This document shows, piece after piece, positions 1 through 12,445 of a stretch of DNA of 64,000 nucleotides. The notes beneath the pieces are model-generated. The model ran no database searches. It saw only the letters and a list, made by a program, of their open reading frames with translations, and was not told the DNA's origin. This DNA comes from Dactylonectria macrodidyma (taxonomy: Eukaryota > Ascomycota > Sordariomycetes > Hypocreales > Nectriaceae). The translations under genes were made by a program, and so were the position numbers. Positions within the stretch are counted from its first letter, which is position 1; the number at the start of each line of letters is the position of its first letter. The DNA is taken from NCBI GenBank assembly GCA_020744425.1, contig JAGMUV010000014.1:1302001-1366000 (forward strand), in the 5' to 3' direction.

Positions 1-1080
1 AAAAAAAAAAGATACAGGAACACGGGGAAGATCAGAATGTACACGTAGCTGTTCAGGATTGATGGACCTACCCAGTCCTGCATCCTGGCTTCGGCCGAAC
101 TGGTTACTGAATAAGTACGTAGCGGAATCGAGTTTGAGAGGACATTTCCCGGAGGAGGGTGGAGTAATTAGCGATGTGACTGCAACGTTTTGGGGGGTGT
201 TTGAATCAAGGCGGGCTTCATGTGGGGGCAGTGATCGCGGTTTCGAACGGCAACATTAGAAACGATTGCCTGTGGTGATATCATATATGGGGAGATGCCC
301 CCCATTTCGAAAAAAAAACACACCGTTTGAGGCAATGTCCTACTTCGTAATTGCTGAGGCATGCGATTTGCGATGGTGTTGTCATCAAGCAAGCCTGTCC
401 TGGGGACTGCGGTGGCGTCGCATCCGTCCATAAAGATATCGAAGCCCCGCTGCACGCAATTATTCAATCATGCAAAAGGTCATCCTGCCCCAAGACCCCT
501 CAACACAACTAGACGGGAAAAGTACAATTACCCGAATATGCAGGTACATATCGAGGGCCGATTTAGCACTTATCGCGAAAGCGCCATTCGATACAACATT
601 GCTTTGTCGGTAAGGTAGGCAAATAAAGGTGGGTATGCAAGTGTCGTGGTTTTCTCTAGACCCCAGGAATCGCATCCGTCTCAGTGCATCTCGATGGCGG
701 CATACGATATCGCCGTTCATCCACCGAGGTTGCAAAGCATCCCGTATCTTGATTTTGTGCGATGCAATTTATCGATGCTTACATAAGTATAGCCAGTCCC
801 CTGAGGGACTCTGTGTTCCATGCCGGCCAACTGGGAACAATCCTGAATGCCAACATGAGGTCACGTGGTGGGTCCGTGCTTGCAACACCGTTTTATCGCC
901 CCCCGCCATCGACATCTCCTTCGCCCAAACCATCATTTACCTCCCTTTAATCGAAAACATCCCACCACCAGCGCACGCTCTTTCGGATACAACGATAGGC
1001 GCCTCTGGGATCCCGCCAATCTCCAATCTCCTTCCAAAATCCCGAATCCACACCTTCTTAAGGAGATAGCCGTCCTGGGC
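1..1080. other. Intergenic, left window edge
   Basis: No convincing coding region. The window begins with a run of A. Short open frames on both strands overlap each other and lack family features. The last 150 bases or so are the presumed promoter and 5' leader of the CENP-B-type gene, whose open frame extends upstream of the chosen ATG without plausible protein sequence. Confidence 0.6.
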
Positions 1081-2259
1081 ATGTCGGCTGCTACCACCGA
1101 CCCGGCCCTGGTCGCCGTTGCCGCTGCCGCTCCCGACCTCGCCGCCGCTGCCCAAGCCGCCGAGGTCGCCCAAGTCGGCCATGTCGGCTCTCTCATGACG
1201 TCCGCAAAGGAGCGCCATTCGCTCACTCTAGACCAGCGTCGCGCCCTTCGCCGATGGGCCAATACTCAGACCGTCCGGCCGTCGCATAAGGCCTGCATTG
1301 ACTGGTTCTACGCCCAGTACGGCCAGCAGATCAGCCAGTCCACAGTATCCCACTCGCTCTCGCCCAAGTACTCGCGACTCGATGGTGACAACCCCCAACT
1401 GTCTGGTTCTCGTCTGCGCTTTGGGAATTGGCCCGACGTGGAGAAGCTCGTTCTCCTTTGGTATCAGCAGGTCCAGGCATCCGGTCGTCAGCCCACTAAT
1501 GAAGAGCTTGGTGAGAAGGCCAAGTCCATCTTCAATCAGCTACCGCGGTACAAGGAAGAGAACCCCCCGGAGTTCTCGCCTGGCTGGATTCATCGTTTCA
1601 AGAAGAGATATGGCCTCCTAGTCCGAAGGCAACGTCGTCATGGTGATGCGACTATTAACCCCGCTGAGGATATTGGTTACCTTGCCGACTGTATTCCCCG
1701 CTACAGTATTGCTCCAGATACCAGCCCCGCGGTCATCAAGGAAGACGTGATTCGCATTGTTGGAGTAGAGCCTAGCCTTCAGACCTGCGCCTTGGTGCGA
1801 GATGAGATCATTCGGAGAATGACGAACCCTCAACCACCACCGGCACCCCCACCTCCACCACCCATGATGCCTGCTGAGCCGACCCTTCCCCCTCCGCAAC
1901 ATGATCACCCGATGTACGCAGATGACGACCCAGAGGTTGTCTTACAAAACGCGCTACGCCAGCTCCAGCAGGAGGAGCAAGCCGCTGAGGAACAGGCCGC
2001 TGCTGTGCGTGAAGAGCGCGACCGCGTCGAGAGAGCTGGCCTCATGTCGACACCCGGTGGCCGTTCCTCGCCTGTCCCGCGGTTCACTGCAACTCCCGCA
2101 CAGGATATGGCTCCAGACCTGACTCTAACGCCAATCAACTCCGAAGGTCCTGTCTCTAATCACGACCGTCCACTGAGGTGTCCATTTTGTGTCAACCAAC
2201 GCATGTTGCGCACTATCAAAGAGGCAGTAGAACATCTTTCTACTCATGTCGTCGTTTGA
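1081..2259 (+). CDS. CENP-B-type helix-turn-helix DNA-binding protein
   Basis: Single-exon protein of 392 residues if the ATG at 1081 is used. The open frame extends back to 865, but its first 72 codons look like untranslated leader, and the 1081 start opens an Ala-rich segment typical of nuclear proteins. Residues about 45-100 resemble the first (psq/Abp1-type) HTH and about 112-178 the CENPB-type HTH, including FSPGWIHRFKKRYGL, which is characteristic of CENP-B/Abp1/tigger DNA-binding regions. A Pro-rich linker (about 251-273), an acidic Gln/Glu coiled coil (about 284-318) and a C-terminal CPFC...HLSTH zinc-finger-like motif (367-389) follow. No DDE transposase domain is present, so this is a DNA-binding protein rather than an active pogo element. 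Nuclear location and chromosomal binding are inferred from the family. Fission yeast Abp1/Cbh proteins share the HTH pair. Confidence 0.8.
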   Translation: MSAATTDPALVAVAAAAPDLAAAAQAAEVAQVGHVGSLMTSAKERHSLTLDQRRALRRWANTQTVRPSHKACIDWFYAQYGQQISQSTVSHSLSPKYSRLDGDNPQLSGSRLRFGNWPDVEKLVLLWYQQVQASGRQPTNEELGEKAKSIFNQLPRYKEENPPEFSPGWIHRFKKRYGLLVRRQRRHGDATINPAEDIGYLADCIPRYSIAPDTSPAVIKEDVIRIVGVEPSLQTCALVRDEIIRRMTNPQPPPAPPPPPPMMPAEPTLPPPQHDHPMYADDDPEVVLQNALRQLQQEEQAAEEQAAAVREERDRVERAGLMSTPGGRSSPVPRFTATPAQDMAPDLTLTPINSEGPVSNHDRPLRCPFCVNQRMLRTIKEAVEHLSTHVVV

Positions 2260-2631
2260 TTCCTGAGCGTCAGGATCGATTATTTATGTTTCCCCATTGT
2301 TTGTCATAATGTATTCGCAGCCTTTCAGCGAGCAGGCTTGTAACTAGGGATCATGGGCATGGCGATGGAGTTGCGGTTTTTTGATACGGAGATATGGAAA
2401 TACCAGCTCACGATTAGATGTGCCTGAATGAAACGGATTCTTTCATCTCACATGCTGCATTCCCAAGTACCGATGTATCATTTGAGTGAGTTGGATGACA
2501 TGACTTTTGACATCTGTACCCACTTGACTGCTGAGCTTCGGCACATGGTTTTGAAAATGACTGAAATTATCCCCAACGCCGTTGATTTAAAGATTGTCTA
2601 ATGCACCCGCTTAGCATGCTTAGATCGTGTA
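2260..2631. other. Convergent 3' flanks
   Basis: The 372 bases between the CENP-B-type gene (+) and VPS36 (-) hold both 3' ends. T-rich and A-rich stretches fit 3' UTRs. Nothing else is recognisable. Confidence 0.6.
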
Positions 2632-4646
2632 TCATAGAAGCCCACTATGTTTCAACGCACTCATGATTTGATCATGCTCCTTTCGCGGCCCGTCCTTAAA
2701 CTTTGACGACCTCTGGCCGTCGCCGATGTAGTTGACCCAGAACTTCAAGCCCTCGAGGCCTTCCTCGCGACACAGCGCGCCGCGCTCCTCGGCCATCATG
2801 AGTTCCTCCTCCGCAACACCGAGACTCCAGCCGAACCGCTCGGCCGCCTCTTGCGCGGTGACGCCGCGGCCAAACACCTGCCAGTCCCAGGGCACGTCGC
2901 GGTCGGGCGGGAACTCGTGCAGGTCTTGCAGCCATGCGAGGAGGGCTTTGACGGTCGTCGAGTCGGTGCGGTCGCGGCTCTGGACGACCATGACGCCGCT
3001 GCGGAACGTGCGCAGGCGCACTGGTAGCTTGAGTTTGCTCCAGAGCCGGGCTGCCTTCTCAAAGTCCATGGGGCTGACGAGCTCGACACCGCCGCGGGCT
3101 CTGTTGAACATGGCCCATAGGTCAACCAACGTGATGATGCCACCCGCCTTTTTGAGAACTCCTCTGGCATCGTCGGTCAGGAACTCGGCCAGGTTCCGTG
3201 ACAGCTCCGACAAGTACAGCGATTCGGAGCTTCCACCGCCCACGATGTCCTTTGTTGTAATCAGACCCAACTGGCTCGCTGATTCTGCCAAGATCGCATT
3301 CTCTTCGGCGGTTGCACTATCCTGCCCGTTGTTGGCTTGTCGCGCAAATCGCTCAGCAAGAGCAATGACGTCTTTGGCAGATGCCATGAGGGCCTCAAGG
3401 TCCTCAAACGCGTTTCCGATTAGTATCTCATTGTTCTTGCGCATGTTTAGACCCAGTTGCTCCAAGCCCGCGATACCTGCAGTCTTGGTCCGACCCCCGG
3501 AAGGGCTACCGGGAGAACCATTGCCGTTGCTCTCATTCATCATCCGGTTGGTATTTGGAGCAGGAGGTGCGTTGTGAAGTAGCCATTTGCGCTGGGTCAT
3601 AGACCCCTTTAATCGTTCGTAGAATATCTTTTCCCCACCTCTTCGAAATGAGATTTTGATACTTTCAGGCACGTCGTTTGGACTGCCCTTACTTAACTCC
3701 TTTACCGGACCAGGTGATTCGGCTCTAGCAGTATCTGATATTGATTCATTTTGGACGGAAGTCGGGATATCCTTGGAGACGAGAGGAGCACCACACATCT
3801 CGCAAGCGCGTAGAGATGGGTGGTTCGAGAATGTGCACCGAGGGCATGGAAATGATGCGTCCTTGCCATTTGTTCCGTTTGAACCCCCCTGGGAGACATC
3901 ACTCGAATGCGATGCTGGAGTTTCACTACGAGCCTCAGACGTTGGTAGGGGATCGGAAGCCCCTGGCCGAAGTGCGAGCGGGGAGCTAGTTGAGATGGCT
4001 GGAGATGAAGAAGAGCGGTTGTTGGCATTGGCTATCGCTGCCTTGAGGACGTGACTTAAAGTCGGCTTGATGCCGCACGCAAGACATGGTGCTAGGGGAG
4101 TATGGGCGTTGGCAGCCGTCGGATCAAAGTTGGAGGGGACGGGATTAGAGAAGCTGCAAATAGTACAGACCCATGTGGCGGCGGTGACAGTTGCAGGCTC
4201 AGGCGGTGGCCTGTATGCCCCCTCTGAGTGTCCAGGAGAACCAGGGACGCTTCTTGGCGAGTTTGACGCACTGGAGAGGACCCGAGTGTGATAAGATCCT
4301 CGTTTCAGAGGCTTCGGCACCAATGTGATCTTGGCAGATGATTTGAGAAACCCAGCGTAGAACTCATAGCGATCAACGTCTTTCAAATCCAGCGCAGCGG
4401 ACCTCTTGCGCGGGTCCTTTTGATCGACGTAGCATATTCGATGAGAGGTCAGGTACACTTGGCCATTCTGCTGATCCTGGAGTTTGGACTTGCTAGAGTT
4501 GTGTCAACTTTACGACTCAACCCGCCCCGCAACCGACGAACTTACCCCTCATACAAGCCAACGTTGTCCTGAACAAAAAGGAGCACCTCGTCCGGAAGAT
4601 ACGAGGGCCGTAATGCCGTGGTGAGGTCGATATGTTTAAGAAACAT
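2632..4646 (-). CDS. VPS36: ESCRT-II subunit Vps36 (GLUE, two NZF fingers, EAP30)
   Basis: Two exons on the minus strand, 4646-4546 and 4492-2632, with a 53-nt intron (donor GTAAGT, acceptor CTCTAG), give 653 residues. The join produces VGLYEGKSKLQDQQNGQVYL and then TSHRICYVD, the classic start of the Vps36 GLUE/PH half. Two zinc ribbons of the NZF type interrupt the GLUE domain. The first (about 141-176, WVCTIC...CLAC) is widened between its Cys pairs and the second (about 248-271, CPRC...CEMC) is canonical. The second GLUE half (SFRRGGEKIFYERLK) follows, then the EAP30/Vps36 winged-helix domain from about 380 to the C-terminus. In the ESCRT-II complex, Vps36 binds ubiquitinated cargo and phosphoinositides on endosomes and links to ESCRT-I and ESCRT-III (family knowledge). 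It is divergent from the Thp3-like gene. Confidence 0.95.
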
Positions 4647-5195
4647 CCGTCATGTACAACGACAAGCACGTGTCAGCCCTTATGACGTTGTAGCCTGTTG
4701 CCCCTCGAAGCTCTCACGAACGGGTGGCGGTCGACAAGTAGAAAGACTAGCACGCTCTCGCCAAACTCTTAAACGCCACGGCAGCAGAAAAAGCACATAA
4801 AGGTCAAAAGACAAGTATTCTGACAAACTTAGAGGAGATTTCGGTTTGGAACGGTGAGAGTGAATTGGTTGGCATCGCCTAGAGGAGGCACAAGTTGGCA
4901 CGCCCCTCGAGGTATCAGGGTATCGGCCCCACTACGGCGATAAGCTCTGACAGCGATGAACGTCAGGCATGGACAAATAGCCGTGGTTTCTCCGTTGGTC
5001 ACGAGACTTGACCGCCACGACATTTCAGTCCAAAAATACCGCCCAGCGGTTGCCTCGTTGCCTCTTTTCCTCCCTCAACACAGACCCATCATCGACGTTA
5101 CCTTGCTCATCGATCTCGTCTCAAATATTGTCATTTCCCCCGTTCCTCCTTGTAAACTAACAAATTCCTTCGTCGAATCCCACGATTTCGTCACC
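4647..5195. promoter_or_regulatory. Divergent promoter VPS36 / THP3-like
   Basis: 549 bases separate the two start codons. The stretch should contain both promoters and 5' leaders. The half next to the THP3-like gene is pyrimidine-rich, as is common just upstream of fungal start codons. No specific factor site is claimed. Confidence 0.6.
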
Positions 5196-6853
5196 ATGAT
5201 GCCAAGCTGGCCAGCGACGCAGGCGCCCAGCGTTGCCCAACCGTCGACTCCCGCTTCGTATGCTTACCCGCCCAGTACGTCGACACCTCAATATTCTCCG
5301 ATCATCCCTTCGATGCTGACTGCTGCCTCAGACCCGGCCTTCATTCCAGTTGCCGTCCGCCAAACGTTTGGCGCGTATGCGGCTCCCGCTCACAACCCCT
5401 ATGGCGGATATGTCCCTCCGCCACCTGTACAACCCCCAATGATTACCGCTTCGCCCGTGAATGGTGCAACCCCAGCACCGGAACAGGCCAAGGGGAAAGT
5501 TGACTGGCCCGAGTCAGTGCGAAATTATGTGCAACGATCTTTCCTCCCCCAGAATGATGAGCCCTCTGTGTCTCGTGCGGATATCGAGGCTAAACTTAAG
5601 AACACCATCGGTTCCGCCAAGGAGAACGGATCGCTCTACACGATCGACTGGGATAACATGCCCTTGCCGCAGGCCATTGTCAAGGCAGAACGTGACGCAG
5701 AACTCAAGCACGCGATGATTGCGTCCCCTGCGCGTGCCCGCGATTCTCTCAACCCCAAGAAGCGGAAATCGTCTGAATTTGCCAATGATGATCACCCCTG
5801 GCGCACTACTAACTTACGATCTTCCCTCGAGGATCGCATCTCCTTCCCGTCACCCGAGAAGCGCTCTACCATGGACGAACCCCTGCCGAAGTCAAGTAAG
5901 TTCCAGAAGGAAGCCAATAAGCGGAAACGTCGGTTTGAGAGCGAGTACAAATCCCTCAGATCACCCAGCCCACCGCCGCCATCGTCTGGTCCTATCGTTG
6001 GCACTTGCGAAATTTTGGAGAAGAAGTACTTGCGTCTCACGGCACCTCCAGTCCCTGCCAAAGTCCGTCCCGAACATATCTTGCGCCAAACCCTGGACTT
6101 CCTGAAGAAGAAGTGGAAGAAGGAGAGCAACTACTCGTACATCTGTGACCAGTTCAAGTCTATGCGTCAAGACTTGACTGTACAGCACATCAAGGACGAC
6201 TTCACCGTGTCGGTCTATGAAATCCATGCCCGTATTGCCTTGGAGAAGGGGGATATCGGTGAGTATAATCAATGCCAGACCCAGCTCCGGTCACTATATG
6301 CCCTGGGCCTGAAGGGCAACCCCATTGAATTCAAGGCGTATCGTATCCTTTACTTTATCCACACTGCCAACCGAACCGGCTTGAACGACACTTTGGCAGA
6401 TCTAACCACAGCAGAGAAGGAGGAGAGGGCGATCAAGCATGCTTTGAACGTGCGATCATCACTGGCGCTGGGTAACTACCACAAGTTCTTCCAGCTTTAC
6501 CTCGACACTCCTAATATGGGGGCATATCTAATGGATATGTTTGTTGTCCGAGAGCGGCTTGCTGCATTGTGCAATTTTTGCAAAGCGTGAGTTGCCCCAT
6601 TCTTATTTGGATGATGAGTCAACGCTAACTCTGGCACAGATACAAGCCCGATGTCAAACTTCGCTTCATCACTGAGGAACTCGGTTTCGAGTCTGATGCT
6701 GATGCAGCCCAGTTTATCATTGACCACCAGGGTCAGCACCTTCTGGAAGACCGGACGGAGTACATTGCGTTCTTGACCGGCAAAGCTGGTCCTCTCTTTG
6801 AGAGCGCTCGGTCCGTTGCATTCCGGAAAGTGGACATTAAAGGCCAGATTTGA
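5196..6853 (+). CDS. SAC3/GANP-domain protein, Thp3/LENG8-like
   Basis: Two exons, 5196-6586 and 6640-6853 (intron 53 nt, donor GTGAGT, acceptor GCACAG), encode 534 residues. The ATG at 5196 has a good context (tcaccATG). The open frame continues 80 codons upstream, but as leader-like sequence. The N-terminal 170 residues are Pro/Ser/Gln-rich and disordered. Basic, nuclear-localisation-like segments (KKRKS, KRKRRFE) lie in the middle. From about 265, the SAC3/GANP fold starts at IVGTCEILEKKYLRLTAPP and runs to the end, with the hallmark RPEHILRQTL, QFKSMRQDLTVQHI and YEIHARIALEKGD. These match the Thp3/LENG8 branch rather than Sac3 itself. In yeast, Thp3 pairs with Csn12 in transcription elongation and mRNA maturation. 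The role here is inferred from homology. Confidence 0.88.
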
Positions 6854-9800
6854 TCACTTTCTTTTCGCATTCTGCCCTCCCCCCCTTCTATTTCCACACG
6901 ACCTCGCCAGCACCTCGCGGAGCAGCGTCTTACCTGTTCCTGCCCGATTATCATGACTTCTTCGTACTGGATGACAAGCCTGTCATCCATGTAGACACGA
7001 CCTCTTCACAAACGCTTTATACCCGCTTGCTTGCCTCACTGGCCTATCAATGAATTGCATTCTCGAGGCTCAGTTGACAGGGACTTATCACCCCTTGCTC
7101 CTGACACAACCGATTAACCATAGTTATTACGCTGGCTGTCTGCATAATTTGGATGCAGAATGTGCATACACTGTTCTTAACGTTGGAGCAATGGAAAAAT
7201 TGGATACATGGGTGGGATGATTGGAGGATTTCCTGGGCGAGAGGTTTTCACTCTCGAGGCATACGGGACGGTTTCACAACTGCACAACATCCCAGCTGCG
7301 TTGAAGGAATGTGGTGTTAGAACAGGGCGTCTTGATGCTTTTCAAGCCCCCCTCGCTCTGCCGTTCACTTTCTCCCAGCGAATTCAAGTAGAGAGATAGA
7401 CAGCCTCTGGAGTTTATAGGAGTTATAGCCAGGTACTGCATTAAATCGATCTTATTTTAGCCGGAACCTGACCTCGTCAGCCGTGCCACGTGGGGTGACG
7501 TAGAAAGATTGGCGTCGGATAATTGGACTTCCTTGTCATTACCCGATGACTTGGGAAGTTGAAATGTTAGGTGGTTGACGTAACTCAGAGGGTGACTACA
7601 ATAGGTAGGTGGGTAACTTAAGTGTAGATGTCCCTGCATCCGCAAGGTCTGAGGTTACCTCACTACGTAGTCAAGGGCAGTTCGGAAATTATCACCTGCA
7701 AGGGACCGAGTCGGGATTGGAAGACGCCAGGGCGTCGCAAAATTTTTCTAATTGGACCTGAGCAACAACCAAGCTGTCATCATCTTGACAACGGGTTGCG
7801 ATCTTGGGCGCGCGGCTGAAACGCTGAGAGGAGTAGGAATTAAAGCCGTGGAAGTTTGTTTGAGAGATGACGTGTGTCTACGTAGCAATTAGGGCCTGGC
7901 TGGTTCTTCCATTAGTGCCTATGCAATGGAAGGAAGCGGGGAGCGGGATGGATCGTGGGTGCATGTCAAGAGGCGTTATTAGGGATGGCCCAAGTTGGCG
8001 GGGGAGGTTTCAAGTTGGGGAGGGGGAGTGGGGGCGGCTAGAAGCAAGGCCGAGAAAGGTGCATGAATTAGACGAGCGAGGAAGGTGTCTATTCGCTGTG
8101 GACTGTGTAGCAGAAGACCACACGCTTGGAGGGAGAGGTGAGCGGTGGTGATGAGGGTGTTGATGATGATGATAATGATGATGATGATGATGGAATTTCG
8201 CGTCTTGACAAAGGGCTTGCCGTATTGGGCGGCGGCCCCGAACCAGCCGTGGAGCGGAACGGGGACCGGTGAACGGAGGGATATCCCTTGCGGCAGCCGC
8301 CCAAAGACCTGGGCCTTGGGGCTTGCCTTGCCTTGCCTATCTCGGGCCACGAGGCAGAGGCCCAGCATTGGGTATGGTCGGGCAGGGTGTGCCGGCGTGT
8401 CGGGAGAGGCAGTTCTGGCTGATATGCGCGGGCATATGTAGCTACGGGCATTATTAGTAGGCATGTCTTGGATCGTCAATTTAGGATGCTGCGTGACGAA
8501 GGCGGCGGCGGGCGGGCGGGCGCTCGAAGAGGGAGACAAGCGCGATAGGTCCATCATCTCCTCGGGCGCAAAGATTGTCTTGCACTGCCTGCAAGGCCAA
8601 GTGTGGTGGCTGGTCCTGGCGTAAAACGTTGGGCTGAACTCGCTGAGCTCCACCGATCTCACGGGTCGCCCGTCCTAGTTCACCCACTCGCGATGGATAC
8701 CTGGTCTTATTCGTAAGTTGGGAGGACCCTTGCCGCCAAACGGGGCCGTGTTGCCTTGAGGATCGATGATCGGCGGCTGGATCATCGAATAGAGCGTTTT
8801 GGGGTGGCCGTTTGGAACAGGACGTGCATGTGGGCATGAACAAAGGCGGCTGCGGGAGGAGCAGTAAAAGCGATGGGCGGTTGGTTGGTCTAATTGTGCC
8901 GGCCAGTCACGGTCCAGATGCTGCTGAGCGCGTACTGACAAACGTTGGGTGCTTGTATGTGTGTGTGGGTGGACTGGCCATGACGGTGCGTCCAACAAAC
9001 TACTCCGGACTGGTTAGCATTGATAGTGTTGCAGTGAGCGAGTGGATGCTTGAAAGAATCTATCCGTGACAGACGACGACAACCTACAGGCTTGGGTTTC
9101 CCGAGTGTTCAGGGCAGGTAATTATGCCAGATTCCACAAATGAGTTCCTAGTCGACGGGGAGACGCATCCGGACGGACAAGAGACGACAGGGGAGGGAAA
9201 TAGATCGAAAAACTTCGAAAAGCGATGGGGGCTTGGAGGGGCGTTGGATGAATTACACGAAAGTTTGACTGTTTCGCGACCGACGGGCACGCCGAAGAAT
9301 GGAACTCTCACGGTCGTATCTGACGGGAGGGCAACGACGGATGGAGTTCTGGTCACCCGGACAAAGCCATCGAAAATGTCTTTGACGGCTTCTCATGCTT
9401 TGAAAGGCCGGGCGGTGCATAAATGGAGACTGTCGCATCCGGGACGGCATGGGTACGTCCCGGAGAGAGGCATACGAAGAACACTCAAAAGAAGGGCGAT
9501 GAAACCGGAACGCACGCCGCGATTCAGGCACGGGAGGACTCGTGACCTGCTTTTGCCCTGCAGTGATAGTGATGACGGGCACTCTTCATCGGAGCTATCG
9601 TCGCCATCGTCATGCCCAACGCCACCTTGACGAATGCCAGACAAGTCATTATTTGCTTTTTGGGCTGGGGCAGGGCGGCGAGGCATCTGGGTCTGTCTGC
9701 CGGTCTTTGATACGACTAACACACCCACCCGTCCCGCGTTGGGGTGGTTGCGGGTTTGTGTTGTTCTCGTTTGCCTGCGCAGGTAGAGTTTTTGGTTGGT

Positions 9801-12445
9801 GGACATACCGCCCTCCCTGTGCAAGAATCCGAGCAGCAACAGCTTTCGTTTTCTAGACCGCGGCAGTCGGCATACGTGCTGCGTACCTACATGCACACAA
9901 GCAAATGCGCATACAGCAAGCAATGGGTAGATGTGTGACGGCGACTCGAGTCCCTATTGTCATGCTTGCAAGCTGGTGCGGCGCGACTTGGCCATGCAAT
10001 GCGATGCATGGTCCCCTGGCGGCCCTGGCGACCTGCAAGATTGATCCCTGCACGCGTTGAGCGTGTTGTCTGTTCGTCTCTTCTCTCCCCCTCTCTCTCT
10101 CAAGCCTCTCTCACCCCTCTTGTCCCCCTCCTTGCCAGGACCAGGATGGCCGGCGCTGTAAGTCATTTACTTTTTGAGCCCGTAGTGTCACTAGTTGTGG
10201 GCGCTGGGCTGAAGAGTTCAGCGGCATCTTTGGACTTGAGGCAATCCACCGACTGCCCTGAATAATTTGCCCGCACACCCATAACCTGGGATGAGATGGG
10301 ACGACAGGATGGCTACCAGCGGCTGCAACGCGCGCCCCTTGCGTTGCTGCCAGGTCGCTAGGTCTTTTTTGTCTTTCTTTTCCATTTCAGCAGACGATTT
10401 GCATGCGTAGCGGGCTTTCCTCTGGCCTCTCAGCCCAACGGCGGCTGGGGAGCAAGGCCGACGATTGGGCGTAGAAGAAAAAAACCGATGGCCCCATCCC
10501 ATGTCATCCCATCCCACTTCCCAACTTCCCGTTCCCTTCCCTCGCCGGGCCCCCCATGCCAGTGACGGCGCGCATCCGCCCACCATTTCCGGGCGCACCT
10601 GGACGACCAACCCATAGCCGCTAAAATGGCTCCGGGAGAGGGAAACGGAAGTCTTGTGTGTTAGTCTGGAGGTCCTGGAAGGTCTAGAGGCTTGTTGGAG
10701 TAACGAGGCGTGGGATAGGCTCTGGAAGCGGGAGGGGAGAGGTCAGCACGCTGTAAAACCTGAAGGAAGATGATAGAAGCCTGGGCCATGTCGATGCCGC
10801 CACCCCCGAGATGGCGCCCTAGGCCGAGAATGGGCGGCTGTCTACTTCCGTTGGCAGCCAGACGGCTCACAGCTTTTAAGCTCCAGTGAAGCTCCAGGGC
10901 GGACGCCATGTCATTATGCTCTTTGACGGATCGACTGGATGATGAGTGAGCGAGCCACCGAGCGCACACCGAGCACGCACTGACTGGTCCACCACCTCCC
11001 ACAGCTGTACCATCCACCACAGCTGCCCTATCCCGTCTCGATCCAGCCTCTAGGTATCATACCTTAGGAGAGAGGTACCTCTGCAAGCAGATATTACCAC
11101 CATCCATCCCCGGCTCTCCATTCTCTCTTTCTCTTCCCTTCTACTCTTCTTCCCCTTCTTTGACTTCGCTTTGACTCCCTCCCACTCTCTTCTCTTTCTC
11201 TTCCTCTTCTTGCACAGATTGTTTGATCATCGTTAACCGTCATTTCTTTTGTCTCTCCTCCTCCTTGACGACCCCCACCCGCGGCGAAACAAAACCAACC
11301 GACAGACCCGTGACAAGACCTCAACGACCATCGCCTGCGGCCACCAAAAGACAGCAGCTGCCAGACGCGATACGACCCCTCTATCCCGACCCCTCCATCC
11401 TCCTCCCCCCGCCGCTCGAAAGACCAAAAAGGGTGTTGGGTTCAGCCCAGGTTGGCGGTTCCGACGCAGACCCGGCCGGAAATTGGCGCTTTCGGCCGTC
11501 CACACAATTGAGAAACAGAAGCTGCCCTGCCCACCCACAGCTGCACCAGTGCCACCACCCACTCCAACTTACCACCCCTTCTAGCTCTCAGCCGCTGGCC
11601 GCACGTTGCGCAGGCGCTGGGATCCTCGGGCGCGGGTACTATTAGTCGGCAGTGGGCAGTGATCCAGACTTTCGACGGCCGCGGCAAGGCACACAGTTAA
11701 CCCGAGCCGTCACTTTCTCTGTACCTCGCTCGAGTCGCGCGACATTAGCAGCAACGACCAGACTCAGCGACGAGGGAGACGTTGGAGTGTTACAACCTAA
11801 ACAACCCCCCAGCTCAGACGATTCGATTGGCATCGCTTCCTTCATCAAATTCCCTTGTCAGCACGCAGAGCACAGCACGCGATCCTAGCAGTATACGCAG
11901 AACCTGCACGCAAACCAACCCGCTCACAGGCGCTCACAAGTCGCTCCATCAATCACGCGCGTCCGCACCAACAGGCCGGCCAAGATTGCTTTCAACTGTC
12001 CTAGATTTCAGCCATCAGGCATTCCAGGTTGAGACCAGGTCCCCACCCCCTCCTTCCGCTTCCTCTTCCTCTCTGAACCCGCTACGGGCCACGAGCTAGG
12101 GAGGACGGACGTCCGCTACGCCCCTTCCCAACGCACCCCTGCGTTTGCGTGTGCTTGTGCGTGTGTGTGCGTCTTTGGTCTTTGCGCGCGTGTGTGTGGG
12201 CAGCCCAATCCACTGTCCACTATCCACGCCCAGTCCGCCTTCAGTCCCGCACCCAGTCCTACCGCAGTCGTCGTACTGTACATAGTACGTAGTAGCACTG
12301 GACACTGGTACAACTGCTGGGTCCGCGGTAGTACCACTAAACCAACCGCTCTCGCGATTCTGCTCTCTTTTTTTCCCACCTCCAACTTTCAACCGACGAG
12401 AGACTCACAACTCACGACTGCCCGGGAGGCACACAGTTACACAAA
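6854..12445. other. 5.6 kb gene-free stretch and long BEM1 leader
   Basis: No open frame here has recognisable domain sequence. Frames on both strands are Arg/Pro/Ser-rich shadows of GC-rich DNA. Visible structure: a GAT microsatellite at 8161-8193, a strongly pyrimidine-rich tract at about 11105-11275, and a GT-rich run at about 12139-12200. The last 1.3 kb is pyrimidine- and CA-rich with many short upstream open frames, which fits a long promoter plus 5' UTR of BEM1. A non-coding transcript cannot be excluded. Confidence 0.5.
8161..8193. repeat. GAT trinucleotide microsatellite
   Basis: About eleven units of gat with one aat interruption, outside any supported gene. It is a simple repeat and likely length-polymorphic. 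Confidence 0.85.

Noticed and set aside
7979..8843. Overlapping minus-strand frames with a Cys pair (CRQCKTI) near 8575
   Set aside because: The Cys pair alone does not form a zinc cluster, the frames run through the GAT microsatellite, and no coherent gene model could be built.
9124..9630. Open frame of 168 codons on the plus strand starting at an ATG
   Set aside because: Composition is Arg/Thr/Ser/Pro-rich with no domain-like pattern, an equally open frame exists on the opposite strand, and no intron or family features support it.
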